From positions 1-64,000 of the forward strand of contig DATJVP010000114.1 of assembly GCA_035581425.1 (NCBI GenBank): a stretch of DNA of 64,000 bases. Reading direction: 5' to 3'. Below are positions 42,587 through 50,677 of the stretch, piece after piece (position 1 is the stretch's first letter; every line of letters begins with the position of its first letter). Under the pieces are notes generated by a model that was given only the letters and a program-made list of their open reading frames with translations, did not search any database and was not told the DNA's origin. The translations under genes and the position numbers were made by a program. Source of the stretch: DASZHJ01 sp035581425 (GTDB taxonomy: Bacteria; Pseudomonadota; Alphaproteobacteria; ATCC43930; CGMCC-115725).

Positions 42587-44779
42587 TTAGGCAGAGCGCA
42601 GGTCCTGATTCTTGATCGGTAGGCTGCGGATGCGCTTGCCGGTCGCGGCGAAGATCGCGCTGCAGACCGCCGGCGCCACAGGCGGCGTCCCGGGCTCGCC
42701 GATCCCACCCCATTTCCCGCCGCCGGTAAGCGCGAGATGCACCTCGATCTTGGGCGCATCGCCGAGCCGCACGATCTGGTACTCGTCGAAATTCCCTTGC
42801 TCGACGCGGCCCTCTTTGATCGTGATCTCGCCGTAGAGCGCGGCGGTGAGGCCGTAGATGACGCCGCCCTCCATCTGCATCTCGACGGTGCGCGGGTTGA
42901 CGACGTGGCCGGAATCGACCGCGACCACGACGCGCTCGACCTTGACCTCGCCCTTCGGCGTCACTGCGACCTCCGCGATCTCGCCGACGATGGTCCCGAA
43001 GGACTCATGGATCGCGAGACCGCGGCCTTTGCCGGAGGCGAGCGGCTTACCCCAATCGCCCTTCGCTGCGAGCGTCTCGAGCACATGCAGAAAATCGGGC
43101 CGATGCGAGAGAAGCGCCCGGCGGAATTCCAACGGGTCCTTTCCCGCGGCATGCGCGAGCTCGTCGACGAAGCCCTCCATGACGAAGGCGTTGATGGAGC
43201 TCCCGACCGAGCGCCAGAACATGACGGGGACATGCGTGTTCTTGAGGACGCAGTCGATGTGCTGGCTCGCGATCCCATAGGGATTGTTGGCGAGGCCTTC
43301 GACCGCCATCGGCTCGATGCCGTCGCCGCGGCTCATGCCGAGCGAGCGTAGGATCGAGCCCACGGCCGTGCGGATCTCCCAGCCCGTTGGCATGCCGTCG
43401 GCGCCGAGGCCTGCCTTGAGGCGGACCGCCGCTTGCGGCCGATAGCGGTCGTGGCGGATGTCCTCCTCGCGCGTCCAGACGAGCTTCACGGGTTTGCCGA
43501 CGGCTTTGCTCACGGCGATCGCCTGCAGCATCTCGTCGTTGGCCGAGCGCCGGCCGAAGCCGCCACCAAGAAAGGCGTTGTGGACGAAGACCTGCTCCGG
43601 CTTCAGGCCGGTCATCGTCGCCGCGCGGCGGAGCGCACCTTCGGCGTCCTGGGTCCCCATCCAGATGTCGACGCGGTCGGATTGGACGTGCGCGGTGCAA
43701 TTGAGCGGCTCCATCGGCGCATGCGCGAGGTGCGGCACCTCGTAGAGCGCCTCGACCTGCTTCGCCGCGCTCGCGATCGCTTTTGCGGCGTCGCCGTCGC
43801 TGCGCGCGGTCTGCGCGGGGCCGTCGAGCGCCTCGCGATAGACCTTGCGAAACTGGGCGCTGTCGGTGCCGCCGGCGGCGCCCGCATCCCACTCGATCGG
43901 CATCGCGAGCAGCGCTTCCTTGGCGCGCCAGAAGCGGTCTGCGACCACGGCAACCGCGCCCTCGAGCGGCACGACCGAATGGATGCCGCGCCGGGATTTG
44001 ATCGCTGCGGCGTCGTAGCTCTTGAGCTTCCCGCCGAAGACCGGGCAGGCAGCGACCGCCGCGTAGAGCATGTCGGGAAGACGCGTGTCGATCCCGAACT
44101 TTGCGCTGCCATTGATCTTGAGCGGGGTGTCGAGCCGCGCCGTCGGCTTGCCGATCAGCTTGAATTGTTCCGGCGTCTTGATCGTGGGCTCCCGGTCGAG
44201 CGCGATCTTCGCGGCCTCCGGCGCAAGCGTGCCGTAGGAGAGCGTTCGGTTGCTCGCGGCGTGCACGACCGTGCCGTTCCGCGCCTCGCATTCACTCTGG
44301 GGCACGTTCCAGCGCCGTGCCGCGGCTGCGACGAGCCGGACACGGGCACTGGCGCCGGCCTGCTGGAGGTATTCGCGAGATTCGCGAACGGCGCGGCTAC
44401 CGCCAGTGGACATGCGGCGATAGACGCCGCCCTCGCGCACGGTGCGGTTGGCAGAGGCATATTCTGCCTTGACCTTGCTCCAGTCGCACTCGAGCTCCTC
44501 GGCAACGATCATCGGCAATGCAGTGAAGCTGCCTTGGCCCATCTCCGAGCGTGCGAAGCGGATCACCACGCTCTCGTCGGGCTCGATCAGGATCCAGGCG
44601 CTGACCTCACCAGGTGCCGAGGGCATTTCCTTGCCCCAGGGCTCGGCCGCGATCGGCAGTGCCTGTGCAAGACGCGGCAACAGGACTCCCACCGCGAGCC
44701 CGCCCGCGGCGCTCAGACCCGTGACGATAAAACGGCGCCGCGAGAGGGCGAGGCCGGCGATCTCTCTCGATCCGTCCAT
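42587..44779 (-). CDS. IorB-like molybdenum hydroxylase large subunit, Tat-exported
   Basis: Large subunit (730 residues) of a xanthine-oxidase-family molybdenum hydroxylase of the isoquinoline 1-oxidoreductase / aldehyde oxidoreductase type. A twin-arginine signal, SRRRFIVTGLSAAGGLAVGV, points to export across the inner membrane. Cofactor motifs include SEMGQGSFTALPMIVAEELE, GGGFGRR (405-411) and GEPGTPPVAP with the catalytic glutamate E695. The start at 44779 is chosen because it places the Tat signal at the N-terminus. The iron-sulphur subunit gene lies 13 bp upstream. There is no FAD-subunit gene, as in other Ior-type enzymes, so a cytochrome probably accepts the electrons. Confidence 0.9.
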   Translation of the reverse strand: MDGSREIAGLALSRRRFIVTGLSAAGGLAVGVLLPRLAQALPIAAEPWGKEMPSAPGEVSAWILIEPDESVVIRFARSEMGQGSFTALPMIVAEELECDWSKVKAEYASANRTVREGGVYRRMSTGGSRAVRESREYLQQAGASARVRLVAAAARRWNVPQSECEARNGTVVHAASNRTLSYGTLAPEAAKIALDREPTIKTPEQFKLIGKPTARLDTPLKINGSAKFGIDTRLPDMLYAAVAACPVFGGKLKSYDAAAIKSRRGIHSVVPLEGAVAVVADRFWRAKEALLAMPIEWDAGAAGGTDSAQFRKVYREALDGPAQTARSDGDAAKAIASAAKQVEALYEVPHLAHAPMEPLNCTAHVQSDRVDIWMGTQDAEGALRRAATMTGLKPEQVFVHNAFLGGGFGRRSANDEMLQAIAVSKAVGKPVKLVWTREEDIRHDRYRPQAAVRLKAGLGADGMPTGWEIRTAVGSILRSLGMSRGDGIEPMAVEGLANNPYGIASQHIDCVLKNTHVPVMFWRSVGSSINAFVMEGFVDELAHAAGKDPLEFRRALLSHRPDFLHVLETLAAKGDWGKPLASGKGRGLAIHESFGTIVGEIAEVAVTPKGEVKVERVVVAVDSGHVVNPRTVEMQMEGGVIYGLTAALYGEITIKEGRVEQGNFDEYQIVRLGDAPKIEVHLALTGGGKWGGIGEPGTPPVAPAVCSAIFAATGKRIRSLPIKNQDLRSA

Positions 44780-44792
44780 GATGTCCTCCCGC

Positions 44793-45248
44793 TCAGCGCG
44801 GCATCGAGGCCGCAGCGCGATGAATCGCGCGGCGGATGCGCTCGTAGGTTCCGCAGCGGCAGATATTCGTGATGCCGGCGTCGATGTCGGCGTCGCTCGG
44901 ATTGGGATTGGTCGCGAGGAACGCCGCTGCGGCCATGATCTGCCCGGATTGGCAGTAGCCGCATTGCGGCACGTCCTCGGCGAGCCAGGCCTGCTGCACC
45001 GCATGGGCGCTGTCTGGCGAGAGGCCTTCGATGGTGGTGATGCTCGCGCCCTCGATGGTCCCGACGGGAACCGAGCAGGAGCGCATCGCCTCGCCGTTGA
45101 CGTGGACGGTGCAGGCCCCGCATTGCGCGATCCCGCAGCCGAACTTGGTGCCGGTGAGACCGATCTCGTCGCGTAGCACCCAGAGGAGCGGCATCTCCGG
45201 CTCGACATCGAGCCGATGAGGCTTTCCGTTGACAGTGATCGAGACCAT
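44793..45248 (-). CDS. IorA-like [2Fe-2S] subunit of the molybdenum hydroxylase
   Basis: Iron-sulphur subunit of 151 residues with both [2Fe-2S] clusters of the family. Plant-type cluster ligands are C38, C43, C46 and C58 (GCGIAQCGACTVHVNGEAM). The C-terminal cluster ligands are C96, C99, C130 and C132 (CGYCQSGQ and ICRCGTY). It carries electrons from the molybdenum centre of the IorB-like subunit and has no signal peptide, so it is probably exported bound to that subunit. It is the first gene of the operon. A 230-bp region with no other gene separates it from the divergent leader ORF. Confidence 0.92.
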   Translation of the reverse strand: MVSITVNGKPHRLDVEPEMPLLWVLRDEIGLTGTKFGCGIAQCGACTVHVNGEAMRSCSVPVGTIEGASITTIEGLSPDSAHAVQQAWLAEDVPQCGYCQSGQIMAAAAFLATNPNPSDADIDAGITNICRCGTYERIRRAIHRAAASMPR

Positions 45249-45444
45249 GCGGAGGAATTCCCTCGTCTGGGCGGGCCTATAATCGGACCACGGGGCCGCC
45301 TCTGCCCGCTGAGCGACGGCCTGCCATTATCATATGACCTAATCGATCACGGGCGTCGAGCCATGACGCCCGGCATCACATGGCCGTGAGCCGGCGCCTG
45401 TTTGTGAGCGCTTTCGGACGGGGTGTCCGGGTACAAGAAATGGC

Positions 45445-45472
45445 TTGCCCTTACATCGACCGTGCTTAAACT
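45445..45472 (+). promoter_or_regulatory. Sigma-70-type promoter of the leader ORF
   Basis: TTGCCC (45445-45450) and TAAACT (45467-45472) separated by 16 bp form a good housekeeping promoter. Transcription would start at about 45479-45480, at or next to the A of the ATG at 45480, so the message would be leaderless. Confidence 0.55.
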
Positions 45473-45479
45473 AAAGGCC

Positions 45480-45578
45480 ATGAAACGAACCGGCGTCCAA
45501 CTCATGTGTCATCGCTGGCGCAATATTGCGCCCGCGAGCGGCCGTGCGCGGCGTCGAGGGGGTCTAGATCAGGAGTAG
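45480..45578 (+). CDS. Short leader-like ORF (32 residues), possibly leaderless
   Basis: ATG at 45480, stop TAG at 45576-45578, giving MKRTGVQLMCHRWRNIAPAS then GRARRRGGLDQE. It lies between a promoter whose start point coincides with the ATG and a strong intrinsic terminator 25 bp after the stop. This promoter, short ORF and terminator layout is that of a peptide leader or attenuator, or of a small RNA. The M-C-H-R-W-R stretch is the only striking feature. It is strongly basic. A real but non-regulatory small protein is also possible. I do not recognise the family. Confidence 0.45.
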   Translation: MKRTGVQLMCHRWRNIAPASGRARRRGGLDQE

Positions 45579-45603
45579 GACCCGGTTTCGATAGCCAAAG
45601 GCG

Positions 45604-45633
45604 AGCCGCCCGCGATCCGCGAGGCGGCTTTTT
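45604..45633 (+). terminator. Intrinsic terminator behind the leader ORF
   Basis: AGCCGCC (45604-45610) pairs with GGCGGCT (45623-45629), extended inside by CGCG/CGCG around a short loop, and is followed by TTTTT. It is the clearest intrinsic terminator in the window. Confidence 0.8.
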
Positions 45634-45710
45634 CATTGCCGGCCTCGGGGATCCAAACGGCGAGCGGACCCTAGGATGGATTAGCACTCCTGCTATGCGG
45701 GGAGGCGGCG

Positions 45711-45893
45711 ATGTGGACGGATTGGCTCGAGAGAATATTGCGCCCGCGCGGACGGGATGAGGAGAAAGCTGCGCTCGGACTCACCGGCGCAGACGGAATG
45801 AACGCGAAAGGAAAGGCCCATCCGCGCCCGTTCAATCGCCCGGCATCGGAATCGAAACCAACGGCCCCGAAGGATGTCGAGCACGCGCTCTGA
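45711..45893 (+). CDS. Small hypothetical protein
   Basis: Predicted 60-residue soluble protein, MWTDWLERILRPRGRDEEKA then a Lys/Pro-rich low-complexity tail ending DVEHAL. A near-perfect ribosome-binding site GGGGAGG (45699-45705) lies 5 nt before the ATG, which is the main reason to call it. It follows the leader terminator by 78 bp and converges on trmO. No domain is visible and the function is unknown. Confidence 0.5.
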   Translation: MWTDWLERILRPRGRDEEKAALGLTGADGMNAKGKAHPRPFNRPASESKPTAPKDVEHAL

Positions 45894-45931
45894 CGGGGCG
45901 AATGCCCTCGGTCCGCAAGCGACAGTACCCG

Positions 45932-46477
45932 CTATTGCGGGTCGCCGACCTGATCGTCGCCGCATTGACGCGGCGCGAGGGGCGTGAACTCGGAGCGGTC
46001 GGGCTTTAGGTCGAGAAGCGGCGTGCCATCGAGGCAGTCGAGACCGCGCACGAATAGGCTCTCGCCTTCGCGCCGGATCAGCGTCACGATCTGCGTCGCT
46101 ATCGGGTTGGGCCGCGCGGGCGAGCGCAGGCTGAAGGTCCCGCGGGCGGTCCCGTCGTTGCGCGGACTTTGCAGCACGAGATCGCGCCGTGAGAGATGCA
46201 GCCAATAGAGCACTTCGAGCCGCTGAAACTCTTGCACACCGTCCAGCGCCGCGACCCAGGGCTCGAAGATCTCGATTCGGCAGGTCGGCCCGTCCTGCCG
46301 TCCCTGGCGCGGGCATTCCATACGATCCTTCCACGGCGTGTAGATCCGACCGATGAATGTCAGCCCCGCATCGGTCGGCGGCGGCGCTTCGATCGCCAAC
46401 TCGCCTGCGCGAATCTCGTTTCTTCGGACCATGACCGTCGTTTTCCCAGTGTGATGAGTGCTGACCGCGCCGCTCAC
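45932..46477 (-). CDS. trmO: TrmO, tRNA N6-threonylcarbamoyladenosine(37) methyltransferase
   Basis: SAM-dependent methyltransferase of the TrmO/YaeB family, which methylates t6A37 in certain tRNAs. The family motifs are visible: FIGRIYTPWKDRMECPRQG near the N-terminus, VLYWLHLSRRDL, FSLRSPARPNPIATQIV, the RxPxRPNPIG-like SAM-binding signature, and CLDGTPLLDLKPDRSEFTPL at the end. The GTG at 46477 overlaps the mop stop (GTGA), so translation is probably coupled. An ATG at 46432 would give a more usual N-terminus. Its linkage to molybdenum genes is a recurrent oddity whose reason is unknown. Confidence 0.88.
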   Translation of the reverse strand: MSGAVSTHHTGKTTVMVRRNEIRAGELAIEAPPPTDAGLTFIGRIYTPWKDRMECPRQGRQDGPTCRIEIFEPWVAALDGVQEFQRLEVLYWLHLSRRDLVLQSPRNDGTARGTFSLRSPARPNPIATQIVTLIRREGESLFVRGLDCLDGTPLLDLKPDRSEFTPLAPRQCGDDQVGDPQ

Positions 46478-46683
46478 GAGTCGATGGCGACCATCACGTC
46501 GGAGGCTTTGATGACGGCGTAAGCGTCCTGGCCGACTTTCAGACCGAGTTCATCAACCGCCTCGTTCGTGATCGAGGCCATGACCACGGTTCCCTTGACC
46601 TCGATGCGGACATGCGCCGTCGTTTGCCCCTTCTTCATCTCGACGATTTTGCCCTTGAGCCGATTTCGTGCGCTGATCTTCAT
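46474..46683 (-). CDS. mop: Mop, single-TOBE-domain molybdenum-binding protein
   Basis: Molbindin of 69 residues consisting of one TOBE domain: MKISARNRLKGKIVEMKKGQ, VRIEVKGTVVMASITNEAV and AYAVIKASDVMVAIDS. Such proteins assemble into hexamers that store or buffer molybdate. The ATG at 46683 gives the exact TOBE N-terminus. It is divergent from the MolA-like gene across a 164-bp region with the Mo-box, and the trmO start overlaps its stop. The ModE encoded nearby lacks TOBE domains, so this protein may supply that function in trans. Confidence 0.92.
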   Translation of the reverse strand: MKISARNRLKGKIVEMKKGQTTAHVRIEVKGTVVMASITNEAVDELGLKVGQDAYAVIKASDVMVAIDS

Positions 46684-46801
46684 CGGGGATGCTCCCTTCC
46701 GGCAGCCGGAATGCAATGTGTCCGAGCGACTATAGCGCCAGGAAAGCGAGAGGCATACCCTCTCGGCAGCGGTGCCGGGCCAGTTTGGATATAGCCCGCG
46801 A

Positions 46802-46825
46802 CGCTGTATAGGGCTATATACAACG
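46802..46825. promoter_or_regulatory. Mo-box-like inverted repeat (candidate ModE operator)
   Basis: CGCTGTATA (46802-46810), 6 bp, TATACAACG (46817-46825). The arms match in 8 of 9 positions. The form resembles the Rhodobacter Mo-box (CGnTATATA-N6-TATATAnCG). It lies between the divergent mop and MolA-like genes and ends 22 bp before the latter's ATG, a good position for molybdate-dependent repression. A modE-type regulator is encoded 1.8 kb away. Confidence 0.68.
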
Positions 46826-46847
46826 GCTTCCGCTAAGGCCTGTCCGC

Positions 46848-47855
46848 ATGGCTCGCATCATTACTCTCGCGCTGATCATCCTTTCGCTGGTGGCGCCGGC
46901 GCGCGCCGCCGAGTTCGTCGATGACTCCGGGCGCCGCGTCGAGCTGCCGAGCAGTGTCGCGCGCGTCCTTCCGGCGGGACCGCCGGCCGCCGCATTTCTT
47001 TACGCGGTCGCGCCGCAGCGCATGTTGGGCTGGGCGCATGAGCCCGGCGGACGCGATCGGGGGTACATCGCGCTACCCTACGCGGCCTTGCCGGCGATCG
47101 GTGCGATCACGGAGCGGGGGAACGACGTCGACGCGGCAAAGCTGGCGGAGCTTCATCCCGACTTGATCTTGGACGTCGGCACCGTCAGCCGCCGGTACCA
47201 GGAACTCGCGGAGAGCACGCAGTCGAAGACGGGTGTTCCCTATGTCCTGCTCGATGGAAAGATTGCGGCGCTTCCGGGGACGTTGCGCAGGCTCGGCCGC
47301 ATCCTCGGCGCGGAGTCTCGCGGCGAGGAGCTCGCGAGCTATGCCGAGCGCACGCTCGCGGAGGCTCGCGTGCGGGCCGGCATGGTGCCGTCGGAGCGGC
47401 GCTATCGCGTCTATTACGGGCGCGGCAAGGACGGTCTCACGACGGCGGGCCCGGGATCGATCGGCGCGGAGTTCATCGAGCTACTCGGCCTCGTCAACGT
47501 CGCGCCCGCGAGCGAGCGCCAAATGTACCAGGCGACCGCCGAGCAGCTCACGGGGTGGAAGCCCGATGTCGTCGTGATCTTGGGTCCCGAGGCTGCCGCC
47601 GCCTTCGCTGGGGATGCGCGGTTTCGGGATTTGCCGGCAGTGCGCGAAGGGCGGGTGCTCGGCTCGCCGAGGCTGCCGTTCGGCTGGGTCGACGGGCCGC
47701 CATCGCCGTCGCGTCTGCTCGCGCTGCGCTGGCTCGGCCATGCGCTCTATCCCGACCAATTCCCCGAGGACATCCGTGCGGCGACACGCGAATTCTACCA
47801 ACTCTTCTACGCCGTCGATCTCAGTGATCGCATGCTCGACGAACTCTTGAAATGA
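46848..47855 (+). CDS. Periplasmic metal/oxyanion-binding protein, MolA/BtuF-type
   Basis: Substrate-binding protein of the BtuF/FhuD/MolA class III fold, 335 residues. A signal peptide (residues 1-20, SLVAPARA) is followed by EFVDDSGRRVELPSSVARVL, the usual first strand of this class, and ELHPDLILDVGTV. Its place between a Mo-box and modA suggests molybdate or tungstate binding like Haemophilus MolA, although the class more often binds cobalamin or ferric siderophores. The modA ATG overlaps its stop. No permease or ATPase gene follows, so it must use a transporter encoded elsewhere. Confidence 0.78.
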   Translation: MARIITLALIILSLVAPARAAEFVDDSGRRVELPSSVARVLPAGPPAAAFLYAVAPQRMLGWAHEPGGRDRGYIALPYAALPAIGAITERGNDVDAAKLAELHPDLILDVGTVSRRYQELAESTQSKTGVPYVLLDGKIAALPGTLRRLGRILGAESRGEELASYAERTLAEARVRAGMVPSERRYRVYYGRGKDGLTTAGPGSIGAEFIELLGLVNVAPASERQMYQATAEQLTGWKPDVVVILGPEAAAAFAGDARFRDLPAVREGRVLGSPRLPFGWVDGPPSPSRLLALRWLGHALYPDQFPEDIRAATREFYQLFYAVDLSDRMLDELLK

Positions 47856-48637
47856 GGCTCGCTATGCATCCTAGGCAAAAGTTCTGGCTCGTCGCCTTCG
47901 CTCTCGCGTTCCAGCTCGCGCTCGCCCCCGTCGTCAGCGCCAAGGACGTTCTGGTATTCGCGGCCGCGAGCCTCAAGAACGCGCTCGACGACGCCTTGGC
48001 AGCCTATGGCAAGGAGACCGGCACCAAGGTGACGGCCTCCTATGCCGCGAGCTCGACTTTGGCGAAGCAGATCGAGAACGGCGCGCCGGCGGACCTCTTC
48101 ATCTCGGCGGATCTCGATTGGATGAGCTATGTGCGGCAGCGCAACCTCATCAAGCCGGATACGCAGATCACGCTGCTCGGAAACCGGCTGGTCCTGATCG
48201 CTCCTGCGGACAGCACCGCGAAGATCGAGATCGCTCCCGGGTTTGCGCTCGCGGCGCTGCTGGGCGATGGGCGGCTCGCTATGGGCGACCCGGCTTCCGT
48301 GCCGGCGGGAAAATACGGGAAGGCCGCGCTCGAGAAGCTCGGCGTCTGGCAACAGGTCGCGGGGAAAGTGGCGCCCGCGGAGGACGTGCGCGCCGCGATG
48401 TTCCTGGTCTCGCGCCGGGAGGCGCCGCTCGGCATCGTCTACGCGACGGACGCGGCCGCGGAGAAGGGCGTCCGCATCGTCGCAACCTTTCCCGAGGACA
48501 GCCATCCCCCGATCCTCTATCCCGCGGCCGAGATCGCGAGCAGCAGCGACCCCGCCGCCACCGCCTTCTTTGGGTTCCTGAAATCCGAGAAGGCGCGCCC
48601 GTTCTTCGAGCGCCAGGGGTTCACGTTCCGCCCCTGA
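47852..48637 (+). CDS. modA: ModA, molybdate-binding periplasmic protein
   Basis: Molybdate-binding protein of 261 residues with a signal peptide (to about residue 30, PVVSAKD). Typical ModA segments are VLVFAAASLKNALDDALAAY, SYAASSTLAKQIENGAPADL (with the oxyanion-contacting serines) and PAEDVRAAMFLVSRREAPLG, followed by YATDA. Its ATG overlaps the stop of the MolA-like gene (ATGA). No modB or modC follows; instead the convergent modE gene lies 11 bp away. Confidence 0.93.
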   Translation: MRLAMHPRQKFWLVAFALAFQLALAPVVSAKDVLVFAAASLKNALDDALAAYGKETGTKVTASYAASSTLAKQIENGAPADLFISADLDWMSYVRQRNLIKPDTQITLLGNRLVLIAPADSTAKIEIAPGFALAALLGDGRLAMGDPASVPAGKYGKAALEKLGVWQQVAGKVAPAEDVRAAMFLVSRREAPLGIVYATDAAAEKGVRIVATFPEDSHPPILYPAAEIASSSDPAATAFFGFLKSEKARPFFERQGFTFRP

Positions 48638-48648
48638 GGGCGGTGGCC

Positions 48649-49053
48649 TCAGCGGCGTCGTGTCCGGCGCGAGGTTTTACGCAGCCTTCCCGTCAGCGCG
48701 GTCGAGCGCCTGAGGAAGATCTTTCGCGCCTCGTTCTCGATGCTCCGGTAGGCACGGACGACGGTGCGGCCGGCGGGAGTAAGGCTTGCTTTGCCTCCGC
48801 CCGCTCCGCCGAGACGGGTGCTGACCAAGGGCTCGCTGAACGATGAGTTCAGGTCGTCGACCAGAAGCCAGGCGCGGCGATAGGACATTTTCATCGCGCG
48901 GCCGGCTGCGCTGATGGAGCCGTGCCGGGAAATCTCCTCGAGCAATCGGATCTTTCCCGGTCCCAGCCTGACGCGGCTCGTGAGATCGAGACGAAGAAAA
49001 AGCCTTGCCTCGCGCACCGGGGCCGGGCTCTCCACGGGTGATCGCCTGCGCAT
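48649..49053 (-). CDS. ModE-type DNA-binding regulator without molybdate domain
   Basis: Predicted regulator of 134 residues equal to the N-terminal winged-helix domain of ModE. The segment from GPGKIRLLEEISRHGSISAA through MSYRRAWLLVDDLN to GGKASLTPAGRTVVRAYRSI is characteristic. E. coli ModE is about twice as long because it has a C-terminal pair of TOBE domains. These are absent here, so molybdate sensing must come from another protein, perhaps Mop. It should bind the Mo-box at 46802. The gene is convergent with modA. Confidence 0.87.
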   Translation of the reverse strand: MRRRSPVESPAPVREARLFLRLDLTSRVRLGPGKIRLLEEISRHGSISAAGRAMKMSYRRAWLLVDDLNSSFSEPLVSTRLGGAGGGKASLTPAGRTVVRAYRSIENEARKIFLRRSTALTGRLRKTSRRTRRR

Positions 49054-49107
49054 AGGGCATCACTCTAACCGTCATCCCGCCCGGAAGTCACCGGCGCAGG
49101 GACGCGC

Positions 49108-50625
49108 TCAGCGGTAGTTCCGGAGCCGCGGCCAGTCTTCGATAAGAGAAGTCTTGCGCCCGCGGCAGATCCAAAGCGTGCGTCCGGTCTCGTAGGGCAT
49201 CGCCCAGGGTTGCTCGAAATCGCCCGCGGGCTCGACCGAGTTGTAGAGCCTCAAGAGCTCCTCGCGCGTGCCGCCGAGGCGGAGCACCACGGAGCCGTCG
49301 TGCCCGCGCGGACCCCAGAGGAAGTAGTTGTTGTGTCCGCTGATTGCGGGCGGCAGGCCCCAGGACTTTCCCAAGACGTCGATGGCGCCGGCTTCACCGT
49401 AGTTGCCTGCGAGGAAGACGGCCTTCGCCTGCTCCTCCGGCGCGAGCGAGTGATAGGCTCTGCCCACCAGCGCCGCAAGCTCGGGCCAGCCGAACATGTC
49501 CGCGTAGTACTGCGGCAGGGGCCCGACGGCGTTGTGCTCGAGCGAATGCGGCGTCTGTCCCAGGAACGACTGATATGCCACGAAGCGCTCGACCGGCAGG
49601 ATCGGCAGGGAAAATGGGGCCGCGACGATTCCCATCGCGACGACCGCGGCCATGAGCGCCATGCGCGTCCAGGCCCAGCGGAACCCTGCCTCGATCGTGA
49701 CTGCGCCCGCCGCGAGGAGCAGGGGATAGACACCCGCGGGATAGTATGGCTTGGCTCGGAGCGCGAGCATCGCCGCCATCAGCACCACGACGGCGACCGC
49801 GAAGAGCCGGAGATCGCGGAAGCGCCGCCAGAGCGCGAGCGCCGCCAGCCCGACGATCCAGATCGGCGCGACCGCGGGATTGAGCATCATGATCTCCTCA
49901 CGCAGGAATTGCAGCGGCGTCAGCGTGAGGTTCTTCTCCTCGACCGCGACGCGGCCGATCTCCAGGAAAGGCCAGTCCTCCGCGGCTTGCCAAAGCAGGT
50001 TCGGCAGCATCGGCAGGATCGCGATCGCAAGCCCGATCCAGACCCAGGGCCGAGCCAGCGAGCGACGCGCTCCCGTCGCGAGGACGCCGATCCCGAGCGC
50101 TGCGAGCCAGAAGACGATCGTGTATTTCGAGAGCATGCCCAGCGCTGCCGCGGCGCCGAGCGCGAGCCACCAGCGCTCCTCGCCGTCGCGAACGATGCGG
50201 ATCAGCGCATAGGCACAGAAAAGCCAGGCCGGCGCTTGCAGCACGTCCGTGACGAGGATCGTGCCGAGCGCGAGATAGACGCCGCTCGTGAGTACCGCGA
50301 GTCCGGCCAATCCCTGCGCCCAACGCCCGCCGCCGAGTTCCCGCGCCGTCTCGCCTGCGAGCGCGATGGTCGCGGCGTGCGCGATCGCCGGCACCAGGCG
50401 CAGCATGATGAGCGAATCTCCGAAGAGCCCGTGCATCGCCGCCGCGATCAGCGGCACCAGCGGCGGCTGATCGACATAGCCCCAATCGGGCCGGGTGCCG
50501 CAGACGATGAAATAGAGCTCGTCGCGAAAATAGCCGTAGCCGCCGCTCGCACAGAGATGGACCGCGACCGCAAGAAGCGCCAGCCCCAGATGGGGATAGC
50601 GGAGGACCGCGCGGAGCGGCATCAT
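49108..50625 (-). CDS. Glycosyltransferase family 39 / ArnT-like membrane protein
   Basis: Polytopic inner-membrane glycosyltransferase, 505 residues, of the dolichyl/undecaprenyl-phosphate-mannose-type GT39 family. The first periplasmic loop carries the catalytic acidic residues: GYGYFRDELYF (D35, E36) and YVDQPPLVPLIAA (D52). About eleven membrane helices follow, then a periplasmic C-terminal domain (about residues 390-505). Family members transfer a sugar from a lipid-phosphate carrier to protein or lipid A. No partner such as ArnC is nearby. The acceptor is unknown. Confidence 0.83.
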   Translation of the reverse strand: MMPLRAVLRYPHLGLALLAVAVHLCASGGYGYFRDELYFIVCGTRPDWGYVDQPPLVPLIAAAMHGLFGDSLIMLRLVPAIAHAATIALAGETARELGGGRWAQGLAGLAVLTSGVYLALGTILVTDVLQAPAWLFCAYALIRIVRDGEERWWLALGAAAALGMLSKYTIVFWLAALGIGVLATGARRSLARPWVWIGLAIAILPMLPNLLWQAAEDWPFLEIGRVAVEEKNLTLTPLQFLREEIMMLNPAVAPIWIVGLAALALWRRFRDLRLFAVAVVVLMAAMLALRAKPYYPAGVYPLLLAAGAVTIEAGFRWAWTRMALMAAVVAMGIVAAPFSLPILPVERFVAYQSFLGQTPHSLEHNAVGPLPQYYADMFGWPELAALVGRAYHSLAPEEQAKAVFLAGNYGEAGAIDVLGKSWGLPPAISGHNNYFLWGPRGHDGSVVLRLGGTREELLRLYNSVEPAGDFEQPWAMPYETGRTLWICRGRKTSLIEDWPRLRNYR

Positions 50626-50677
50626 GGCGGCGGAGGGCAGCAGCGCCCGCGATCGCGCGTCGAGCGTCTCCGTCGCG

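Noticed and set aside
45579..45640. Known riboswitch (SAM, molybdenum cofactor) in the leader region
   Set aside because: Apart from the terminator hairpin, none of the conserved core motifs of these riboswitches could be recognised.
45506..45760. 84-codon open frame overlapping the leader, terminator and small gene
   Set aside because: It runs through the terminator hairpin, has no ribosome-binding site and competes with the better-supported ORFs at 45480 and 45711.
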